Below, piece after piece: positions 16,197 to 22,596 of a stretch of 22,596 nt of DNA (its first letter is position 1; each line of letters begins with the position of its first letter). A program made the translations under genes and the position numbers. The notes beneath the pieces were generated by a model, which was not told the origin of the DNA, made no database searches, and worked only from the letters and a program-made list of their open reading frames with translations. The stretch is from Verrucomicrobiota bacterium (GTDB taxonomy: Bacteria; Verrucomicrobiota; Verrucomicrobiia; Opitutales; Opitutaceae), in assembly GCA_023446735.1 (NCBI GenBank), contig JAEXPQ010000243.1:1-22596 (forward strand). The letters are read 5' to 3'.

Positions 16197-18380
16197 ATGG
16201 CCGCCCCCCACTCTGTCCCTGGCGCCCGCGAAACGGCGCTGCTCGAAGCCTTGGCGCGGATCGAGACGACGCTCGCCGCCCTCGAGGACCTCGTCTTCGT
16301 GTTGGACGCGGACGGCCGCTTCGTCGACTTCCATGCCCCGGCCGAGCTGCCGCTGCTGGTGCCGCCGGGGGATTTCCTGGGGCGCGACTTCCGGACGGTC
16401 CTGCCGCCCGAGCTGGCGGAGCCGTTGGCGGCCGCGCTTGCACAGGTGGCGACGACCGGAACCGCGCAGACACACGAGTACCGGATGGTGCTCGCCGGCC
16501 GCGAAACGTGGTGGGCGGCGCGCCTTTCCCCGCGGCGGGACGCGTCCGGTGCGCTCGCGGGCTACACGATCGTCAGCCGTGAGGTCACGGCGCGGCGGTT
16601 GGCGGAGCGCCAGGTGCAGGAGCTCACCGCACGGCTGGCCCGGCGGGTCGATGTGCTCACGGAGCCGGGACAAGAGACCGCCAACCTGCAATTGGGCGAC
16701 CTCTTCGACCTGGAGGAGATCCAGCGGATCCAGGACGCGTTTGCCGCCGCCACCGGCGTGGCCTCGATCATCACCGCGCCGGACGGCACGCCGATCACGC
16801 GGCCGAGCAACTTCTGCCGACTCTGCGAGCATATCATCCGCGGCACGGAGAAGGGGCGGTGCAACTGCTTCCATTCCGACGCGGTGTTGGGGCGGCACCA
16901 TCCCGAGGGGCCGGTCGTGCAGCGCTGCCTGAGCGGCGGCCTGTGGGATGGTGGCACCAGCCTCAACGCCGGCGAGCGGCACATCGCCAACTGGCTGATC
17001 GGACAGGTGCGCGACGAGTCGATCGACGACGCCTCGCTACTGGCCTATGCCCGCGAGATCGGCGCCGACGAGGCGGCCTTCGCCGCGGCCCTGCGCGAGG
17101 TGACCCCGATGCCGCTGCGGCAGTTCGAGAAGATCTGCACGGCGCTGCACCTGATCGGCAGCCAGCTCTCGCGGCTGGCCCTGCGCAACCTGCAGCAGGC
17201 GCGGTTCATCGCCGAGCGGCAGCGGCTCGAGGATCAGCTGCGCCAGGCGCAGAAACTCGAGGCGGTCGGCCAGCTCGCCGGCGGCGTGGCGCACGACTTC
17301 AACAACATCCTCACCGCGCAGTTCATGCATCTGGCGCTGTTGCAGGAGCGCACAGATCTGCCGCCCGAGGTCGTCGAGTCGCTCGGGGCGCTGCAGACCG
17401 GGGCGCGCATGGCGGCCGATCTCACGCGCCAGCTGCTCGCCTTCAGCCGTCGCCAAATTCTCCAGATCCAGCCGCTCGAGCTCAACGACCTGCTCGCCAA
17501 CCTGCTCAAGCTCTTCCGCCGCGTGCTCGGCGAGCACATTGCGCTGGAGGTGGTGCCGGCGGCCGCACCGGTGCGCATCCTCGGCGATGCGGGTATGGTC
17601 GAGCAGGTCGTGATCAATCTCGTGGTGAACGCGCGCGACGCCATGCCGCGCGGCGGCGTGCTGCGGGTGGTCTGCGAGGCGCTCCGCCTCGGGGCGGCCG
17701 ACTGTGTCGGTCGGGCGGATGCGCGGGCCGGCGCGTTCGCGCGGCTCACCGTGACCGATTCCGGCTGCGGCATGGAGCCGGAGATGCTGGCTCACATCTT
17801 CGAGCCGTTCTTCACGACCAAGGCGGTGGGCGCCGGCACAGGCCTCGGTCTCGCCACGGTCTACGGCATCGTCAAGCAGCACCAGGGCTGGATCGAGGTC
17901 GCGAGCCGGCCGGGCGCCGGAGCCGCGTTCTCGGTGTTCCTGCCGCTGGCCGACGAGGCGGCGGTGCCGGCGCGGCCGGAGGCCAAGTCCGGCGAGGTCG
18001 CGGGGGCGGCGCAGCTCATCCTCGTGGTCGAGGACGAGGAGCCCGTCCGCAAGGTGCTTGCCACGTTCCTGCAGAAGCTCGGCTACCGCGTGGTCGCTGC
18101 GGCCGACGGCCGGGAGGCGCTCGCGTTGTGGGCACAGCACCGCGCGGAGATCCGGCTGCTGTTCACGGACATGGTGATGCCCGGCGGGCTCGACGGCCGC
18201 GAGCTGGCCGAGCGGCTGCTGGCCGAGGAGCCGCGCCTGCGCGCGGTTTTGGCGAGCGGATACAGTCTGGACCTCGCGCGACAGGGCTTGCCGGAGGCGC
18301 GGTGCGTGTTCCTGGCGAAGCCGTACGACCGGACCCGGGTCGGCGAGGTCGTTCGCGCGGCGTTGCACGCCGCCGGCTGA
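16197..18380 (+). CDS. PAS-PocR hybrid histidine kinase with receiver, inside the cre locus
   Basis: A 727-residue soluble hybrid kinase with no TM segment. A PAS domain (about 15-145; LEDLVFVLDADGRFVDF, and REVTARRLAERQ at the end) is followed by a PocR sensory domain (about 155-345). The PocR part has GDLFDLEEIQRIQDAFAAAT, SIITAPDGTPIT, the Cys-rich NFCRLCEHII and GRCNCFHSD, a further Cys in QRCLSGGLWDGG, and WLIGQVRD. PocR domains bind small metabolites such as 1,3-propanediol-like compounds or other hydrocarbon derivatives. DHp H-box GGVAHDFNN has His366. The ATPase domain has NLVVNARDAM, DSGCGM, FEPFFTTK and GTGLGLATV, and the receiver has VEDEE, Asp658 in FTDMVMPGG and Lys708 in LAKPY. 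The start ATG 16197 has a G-rich tract just upstream; ATG 16176 is an in-frame alternative. It lies 127 bp after creC and 175 bp before creD. Confidence 0.92.
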   Translation: MAAPHSVPGARETALLEALARIETTLAALEDLVFVLDADGRFVDFHAPAELPLLVPPGDFLGRDFRTVLPPELAEPLAAALAQVATTGTAQTHEYRMVLAGRETWWAARLSPRRDASGALAGYTIVSREVTARRLAERQVQELTARLARRVDVLTEPGQETANLQLGDLFDLEEIQRIQDAFAAATGVASIITAPDGTPITRPSNFCRLCEHIIRGTEKGRCNCFHSDAVLGRHHPEGPVVQRCLSGGLWDGGTSLNAGERHIANWLIGQVRDESIDDASLLAYAREIGADEAAFAAALREVTPMPLRQFEKICTALHLIGSQLSRLALRNLQQARFIAERQRLEDQLRQAQKLEAVGQLAGGVAHDFNNILTAQFMHLALLQERTDLPPEVVESLGALQTGARMAADLTRQLLAFSRRQILQIQPLELNDLLANLLKLFRRVLGEHIALEVVPAAAPVRILGDAGMVEQVVINLVVNARDAMPRGGVLRVVCEALRLGAADCVGRADARAGAFARLTVTDSGCGMEPEMLAHIFEPFFTTKAVGAGTGLGLATVYGIVKQHQGWIEVASRPGAGAAFSVFLPLADEAAVPARPEAKSGEVAGAAQLILVVEDEEPVRKVLATFLQKLGYRVVAAADGREALALWAQHRAEIRLLFTDMVMPGGLDGRELAERLLAEEPRLRAVLASGYSLDLARQGLPEARCVFLAKPYDRTRVGEVVRAALHAAG

Positions 18381-18495
18381 CGCGCGACGGTGCGGACCCG
18401 CGCGAACCCCGTTCGGTCGCAGGGGACGAAGCATCGCGGCGCGGCGTGTGCGGATCCCCTGAGCGTCGCGCCGAGACGGAGGTCGCGGGGTGGTT

Positions 18496-18533
18496 TTCGC
18501 CGGGTTTTCATCGGGCCTTCATCGTCGTTTCAT
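18496..18533 (+). promoter_or_regulatory. CreB-binding-like tandem repeat (cre-tag) upstream of creD
   Basis: Three perfect TTCAT elements (18507-18511, 18518-18522, 18529-18533) are each separated by exactly six bases, and a degenerate TTCGC occupies the preceding 11-bp step (18496-18500). The enterobacterial CreB site is TTCAC-N6-TTCAC, a direct repeat with the same 11-bp period, as expected for an OmpR/PhoB-type head-to-tail dimer. The last repeat ends 22 bases before the creD ATG, so the promoter -10 would have to be very close to the start codon. Alternatively creD may start further downstream. Confidence 0.7.
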
Positions 18534-18555
18534 GGGCCCGTGCGACCGTGGCAGC

Positions 18556-19974
18556 ATGGAAACTCCTCCCGTCATTCCCCCGCCCATCCCGCCCGCCGCG
18601 CCTGTGGCCGTGCTGCGCCATTTCACGGTCGGCCTCAAGCTGTGCGCCATCGGCGTGCTCATCGGCCTGCTCTGGATCGCGCTGCTGCTGATCGACGGCG
18701 TGCGCCGGGAGCGCCTGTGCTTCCGCGAGGAGGCGCGCAACGAGATCGCGCAGACCTGGGGCGGCGAGCAGACGCTCGCCGGACCGGTGCTGGCGGTGCC
18801 GTTCACGTACGCGGCGAAGACGGTGCGGGAAGTGAACGACCATCGCGGCGTGCCGGTTCGGACCGAGGAGGTGCGCACGGTGCACGCGTGGGCGTATTTC
18901 CTGCCGGCCGAGTTCGAGGTGAAGGGGAAACTCGACCCGTCGCTGCGGCACCGCGGCATCTTCACGATCCCGGTTTATGAAACCCGGTTGGAGGTGAAGG
19001 GCCGTTTCCAGCCCGCGCCCGCAGCGCTCGGCGTCGACGGCGCGACCTACGAGTGGAGCAAGGCCCGCCTGATCGTCGCGCTGACCTATCCGCGCGGCCT
19101 GCGCACGGCGCCGGTTGCCCGTTGGGGCGACCTTCCGGTGAAGCTCGAACCCGGCGCGCCGCGCGACGGCTGGGGCGAGACCCTCGAGGCGCCGGTCCCG
19201 TTGGACGGGGCCACGGCGGGCTCGGCCGGCGTGGGCTTCGCGTTGGAGATGACCCTGCAGGGCAGCACGCGGCTGGCCGTCGCGCCGGTGGGCGCGCAGA
19301 ACCGCATCGCGCTGCAATCGAGCTGGGCGGACCCGAGTTTTGGCGGGGCGGCGCTGCCCACGCGGCGCACGGTCGGCCCGGAGGGTTTCGACGCCACCTG
19401 GGAACAGTCGTATTTCGGGCGCGGGTACCCGCAGCAGTGGAGCGACGGCGCCGACCGCAACGAGGTGGCCTGGCACCAGATCACCGGCTCGGCGGTGGAT
19501 GTGACGCTGCTCCAGCCGGTCGATGCGTACCGGCTGGTCGAGCGCGCGATCAAGTACGGCGTGCTCTTCCTGGTGCTCGTGTTCGCCAACTTCTTCCTGT
19601 TCGAGGTCACCGCGAAGCTGCGCATCCATCCGTTGCAATACCTGATGGTCGGCGTCGCGCTGGTGCTGTTCTTCCTCGGTTACTTGGCGCTCAGCGAGTT
19701 CATCGCCGCGGGGCTGGCGTACGGCGCGGCGGCGGCGGCGAGCACGGCGCTCGTGACCGGGTACAGTGCGAGCGTGCTGCGGACGGGGAAACGCTGTGTG
19801 GTGGTCGGCGGCGGACTCGTCGGCACGTACGCGTACCTCTATTTCATCCTGCAGTTGCAGGACTACGCACTTCTGGCGGGCACGGCGGCGCTCTTCGTTC
19901 TCCTCGGAGTGGGCATGTGGGCCACCCGCAAGATCGATTGGTACGGCGGCCGCGCCGGGGGCGACGCGAGTTGA
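18556..19974 (+). CDS. creD: CreD family inner-membrane protein
   Basis: A 472-residue integral membrane protein (E. coli CreD is 450). It has one TM helix near the N-terminus (about 26-48), and a large periplasmic domain follows (about 50-330, starting with ERLCFREEARNEIAQTWGGEQTLAGPVLAVPF, equivalent to the E. coli IRQSTSGPQKLVGPLIAIP region). A cluster of about five TM helices (about 333-465) closes the protein. The family hallmarks WEQSYFGRGYPQQW, VDVTLLQPVDAYRLVERAIKYGVLF and FFLFEV are all present. CreD is the classic CreB-induced gene; loss or overproduction alters envelope stress and beta-lactam phenotypes in several species, but its molecular role is unknown. The start at ATG 18556 gives a Pro-rich N-terminal tail (METPPVIPPPIPP); in-frame GTG at 18604 or 18610 are alternatives, better if the promoter lies directly after the TTCAT repeats. 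Confidence 0.92.
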   Translation: METPPVIPPPIPPAAPVAVLRHFTVGLKLCAIGVLIGLLWIALLLIDGVRRERLCFREEARNEIAQTWGGEQTLAGPVLAVPFTYAAKTVREVNDHRGVPVRTEEVRTVHAWAYFLPAEFEVKGKLDPSLRHRGIFTIPVYETRLEVKGRFQPAPAALGVDGATYEWSKARLIVALTYPRGLRTAPVARWGDLPVKLEPGAPRDGWGETLEAPVPLDGATAGSAGVGFALEMTLQGSTRLAVAPVGAQNRIALQSSWADPSFGGAALPTRRTVGPEGFDATWEQSYFGRGYPQQWSDGADRNEVAWHQITGSAVDVTLLQPVDAYRLVERAIKYGVLFLVLVFANFFLFEVTAKLRIHPLQYLMVGVALVLFFLGYLALSEFIAAGLAYGAAAAASTALVTGYSASVLRTGKRCVVVGGGLVGTYAYLYFILQLQDYALLAGTAALFVLLGVGMWATRKIDWYGGRAGGDAS

Positions 19975-20207
19975 GCGCAACGGCCGACGGGGACGGCGAC
20001 GAGTCTGCCGTGCTCGCCGGGCCTGGTGACAAGCGGCAGATGCTGGCGTTGGCCGGCCGGATCGCGGCGGCGCTGGCCGAACTGAGATTCGACTTCCGGA
20101 AGACCCCGGTCGCGGTGCAGGTGCAGCTCGGTTGCACTCAGACCCGACCGGGCGACTCGGTCACCGGCTGGTATGAGCGGGCCGTCCCGCAACGGGCGTT
20201 CGGATGA
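19971..20207 (+). CDS. Possible small protein overlapping the creD stop
   Basis: An open frame of 78 codons begins with TTG, overlapping the creD stop by four bases (TTGA), and ends at TGA 20207. The product would be soluble: an acidic N-terminus (DGDGDESA), a helix-prone middle (KRQMLALAGRIAAALAEL) and a C-terminal part (KTPVAVQVQLG, then TGWYERAVP). I recognise no family. The four-base overlap is typical of coupled genes, but TTG is a weak start and the high GC opens frames by chance. The alternative is that 19975-20287 is non-coding spacer. Confidence 0.3.
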   Translation: MSATADGDGDESAVLAGPGDKRQMLALAGRIAAALAELRFDFRKTPVAVQVQLGCTQTRPGDSVTGWYERAVPQRAFG

Positions 20208-20287
20208 TCCTGCCCCGGGCGGCGTCCGTTGCGGGCGGAAAAAACTGTTGTGAGGGGGCGCCGCCGCGGGAAGCATCCGGGCCCCAC

Positions 20288-22596
20288 ATGAGCGCGCGCC
20301 GCCACACGATCGCCCAAGCCTGGTTGGAGAGTCCCGATTCGGGCGTGATCGAGCTGACGCGCGACTGGTTCGGCAAGGTGCCGCCGCCGATCTTCCTCGG
20401 TACGCCGCCGCGCCCCTTCCGGATCCTGCGCCCGGTACCGGGCGTGTTCTACGCGTCGGAGAGCGGCTATTTCGTGAGCAACCGTCAGGAGCTGTGGTTC
20501 CTGCTCGATCCGGAGCGACATCCGTGGATCGAGCCGAAGACCACGCAGCTCTATGTGGCCGGCGATTTCAACGGCTGGAGCCAGGCCGTCGGTCGCCCGG
20601 AGTGGCAGTTGAAACTGGAGGACTTCGGCGGGCAGCCCGTGTTCGTGCTGCGCAAACCGGCGGACCCCTTTCTCGCCGCCGGTCGCCAGCGTTTCAAGTT
20701 CGTCACCGGCGAGCAGCAGTGGCTCGAGGTGCCGGCGATCGCGCCCAACGCCGTGCGCGACGAACTCGGCAACTGCAACTTCGCCATCGAGCCCGACCGC
20801 ACCGGCCTGCACCGCTTCCAGTTCGAGACCGTCGCCCCGCTCGACCTCTCGGAGAACCACGTGGTGCTCTGGAGCGATGCCGCGGGCGAGCAGAAGGTGT
20901 CGCTGCGCCCCGACGGCTTCTTCTTCAAGCTGCGTTCCGATGTGCGCCTCGGCGCCGCGATCGAGGGCGACGAGACGGTATTCCGCCTCTTTGCCCCGCG
21001 TGCCCGCCGGGTGCGGCTCAAGCTCCAGGAGAAGCTCGAGAAACCCGAGGACGCCGCCTTCTTCCCGCTTCTGCGCGGGCACGACGGCGTGTGGGAGCTG
21101 CGCCTCGACCGCGAGCTGCACGGCTGGTTCTACTGGTTTGTCGTCGAAGGACCGGCCAACGCCTTCGGCCACTTCGACCGCCAGTTCCCGATCCTCGACC
21201 CGTACGCGCGCGCGGCCGTCGGCCGGCTCGGTCCGGGTATCGTATTGGAGGATGCGGTCTTCACCCGCCCCGAGGGTTTCCGCACGCCGCAATGGCAGGA
21301 CCTGGTGATCGCCGAGGCGCACGTGCGCGATCTTGTGGCGCAGGCGCCGGTGGAGCTCGGTCCGAAGGAACGGCTCGGTTTCGCCGGGCTGACGAAATGG
21401 GTCGAGCGGCCCGACTTCTATCTCAAACGCCTCGGCGTGAACTGCGTCGAGCTCCAGCCCGTACAGGAATTCGACAACCGCACGACCGAGGAATACCACT
21501 GGGGCTACATGCCGGTGAACTGGTTCGCGCCGGCCAGCGCCTACGCCAGCGACCCGGCGCGCGCCTCCCAGGTCGCGGAGTTCCGCGAGCTCGTCGCGGC
21601 CTTCCACCGCCAGGGCATCGCCGTCATCGTCGATGTCGTGTACAACCACCAGGGCGAGCCCTCGCACCTGATGTTCGTCGACAAACACTACTACTTCGAC
21701 GACGGCGCCGACGGCTCCCTCACGAACTGGAGCGGCTGCGGCAACGACTACCGCGCCTCCTCCGAGATGGCGCTGCGCCTGATCATCGACAGCTGCTCCC
21801 ACTTCCTGCGCGCCTACGGGGTCGACGGCTTCCGCTTCGACCTCGCCGAGCTGATCGGCGTCGAGCCGCTCAAGCGCATCGAGACCGCGCTGAAGAAGGT
21901 GAAGAGCGACGTGATCCTGGTCGCCGAACCGTGGAGCTTCCGCGGGCACATCGCCGGGCCGCTCGGCGACACCGGCTGGACGTCGTGGAACGATGGTTAC
22001 CGCAAGTTCATGCCGGCCTACGTGCGCGGCGAGGGCTCGCGCGAGGGCTTCGAATACTTCCTCAAGGGCTCGCCGTGGTACTTCGCGAAGTGGCCGGCGC
22101 AGACCGTCAACTACACCGAGTCGCACGACGACCGGGTGTGGCTGGACGTGATCACGGAGAACGGCGACGGCAACGGGTACACGCCCACCGCCAACGACCG
22201 CCGCCGCACGCACCTCATGGGCGCGGTGCTGATGAGCTCGGTCGGCATCCCGATGCTCTCGGCCGGGCAGGATTTCCTGCGTTCGAAGCACGGGGTGAAC
22301 AACACCTACCTGCGCGGCGACCTCAACGCGCTCGACTACCGCCGCATCTTCCGCTTCCCGACCACGCACCGCTACTTCGCCGACTGGATCCGGTTCCGGC
22401 AGAGCGAACGCGGGCGCCTGCTCCGGCAGTTCAGCCGCGCCAGCGAGGGTTTCTTCCAGTTCCGTTTCGCGCCCGACAGCACGGCCGCGGCGGTGGTGTA
22501 CAACGCCGACCTGTCTCAGGGCAGCACGCGCCTGATGGTCGCGTTCAACCCGCATGCCCACGAGGTGACGATCGCCGTGCGCGACCTGCCCCGCGC
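20288..22596 (+). CDS. GH13 alpha-glucan debranching-type enzyme (pullulanase-like), 3' end missing
   Basis: The first 769 codons of an alpha-amylase-superfamily glycosidase acting on glycogen, starch or pullulan; probably cytoplasmic, as no signal peptide is seen. Two N-terminal beta-sandwich modules precede the barrel: a CBM48-type domain with TTQLYVAGDFNGWS (about 85-98) and a second with ETVFRLFAPRARRVRL (about 230-245), as in type I pullulanases and isoamylases. Catalytic motifs are DVVYNHQGE (region I), DGFRFDLAE with nucleophile Asp518 (region II), VAEPWSF with acid/base Glu547 (region III), and ESHDD with Asp614 (region IV). The usual Asn after region IV HD is Asp here. The aromatic-rich start WLESPDSGVIELTRDWFG may be an extra N-terminal module. 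The start ATG 20288 has GGAAG about 12 bases upstream. The substrate class (pullulanase or glycogen debranching) cannot be settled from this part alone. Confidence 0.9.
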   Translation, partial: MSARRHTIAQAWLESPDSGVIELTRDWFGKVPPPIFLGTPPRPFRILRPVPGVFYASESGYFVSNRQELWFLLDPERHPWIEPKTTQLYVAGDFNGWSQAVGRPEWQLKLEDFGGQPVFVLRKPADPFLAAGRQRFKFVTGEQQWLEVPAIAPNAVRDELGNCNFAIEPDRTGLHRFQFETVAPLDLSENHVVLWSDAAGEQKVSLRPDGFFFKLRSDVRLGAAIEGDETVFRLFAPRARRVRLKLQEKLEKPEDAAFFPLLRGHDGVWELRLDRELHGWFYWFVVEGPANAFGHFDRQFPILDPYARAAVGRLGPGIVLEDAVFTRPEGFRTPQWQDLVIAEAHVRDLVAQAPVELGPKERLGFAGLTKWVERPDFYLKRLGVNCVELQPVQEFDNRTTEEYHWGYMPVNWFAPASAYASDPARASQVAEFRELVAAFHRQGIAVIVDVVYNHQGEPSHLMFVDKHYYFDDGADGSLTNWSGCGNDYRASSEMALRLIIDSCSHFLRAYGVDGFRFDLAELIGVEPLKRIETALKKVKSDVILVAEPWSFRGHIAGPLGDTGWTSWNDGYRKFMPAYVRGEGSREGFEYFLKGSPWYFAKWPAQTVNYTESHDDRVWLDVITENGDGNGYTPTANDRRRTHLMGAVLMSSVGIPMLSAGQDFLRSKHGVNNTYLRGDLNALDYRRIFRFPTTHRYFADWIRFRQSERGRLLRQFSRASEGFFQFRFAPDSTAAAVVYNADLSQGSTRLMVAFNPHAHEVTIAVRDLPR

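Noticed and set aside
20138..22561. An 807-codon open frame on the minus strand opposite the GH13 enzyme
   Set aside because: The plus strand carries all GH13 catalytic motifs in one frame. The antisense product is Val/Glu/Arg/Gly-rich with no domain pattern, as expected from a GC3-biased gene read backwards.

Overview
The window is a high-GC, gene-dense bacterial chromosome segment. Several features point to Verrucomicrobiota, probably the Opitutaceae: a purF of the Bacteroidetes/Verrucomicrobia type, a GldF-GldG-like fusion followed by a DUF4340 protein, strong GC3 bias that creates long antisense shadow frames, and few Shine-Dalgarno sites. The lineage is an inference from gene content, not from a marker gene.

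Layout. Positions 1-4103 lie on the minus strand: the N-terminal part of amidophosphoribosyltransferase (purF, cut by the window edge), a small membrane-anchored protein, and a MASE1-PAS hybrid histidine kinase. Divergent from these, 4272-8905 is a plus-strand set: an ABC ATPase, an 870-residue fusion of an ABC-2 permease with a GldG-like protein, and a DUF4340 protein. This looks like one membrane-associated export or assembly machine. Positions 8906-10780 are a looser stretch holding a frameshifted, truncated HigA-type antitoxin relic, a long imperfect inverted repeat, a small multi-TM protein of unknown function and a rhomboid protease. A sirtuin-type deacylase (10779-11477) follows, then a convergent minus-strand anchored protein (11510-12019) and an OFA-type MFS transporter (12198-13445).

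The most interesting region is 13788-19974, a CreBCD two-component locus. CreB (response regulator) and CreC (sensor kinase) overlap by 4 bp. A 727-residue hybrid histidine kinase with a PocR ligand-binding domain lies between creC and creD. Directly upstream of creD is a run of TTCAT half-sites with exact 11-bp periodicity (TTCGC-N6-TTCAT-N6-TTCAT-N6-TTCAT), closely resembling the enterobacterial cre-tag TTCAC-N6-TTCAC. CreC carries Gly in place of the usual Glu/Asp after its phospho-accepting His. Together this suggests a CreB-controlled creD with a second, small-molecule-sensing kinase built into the locus.

The window ends inside a GH13 alpha-glucan debranching-type enzyme (20288 onward). 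I saw no tRNA, rRNA, CRISPR array, complete insertion sequence or replication origin.
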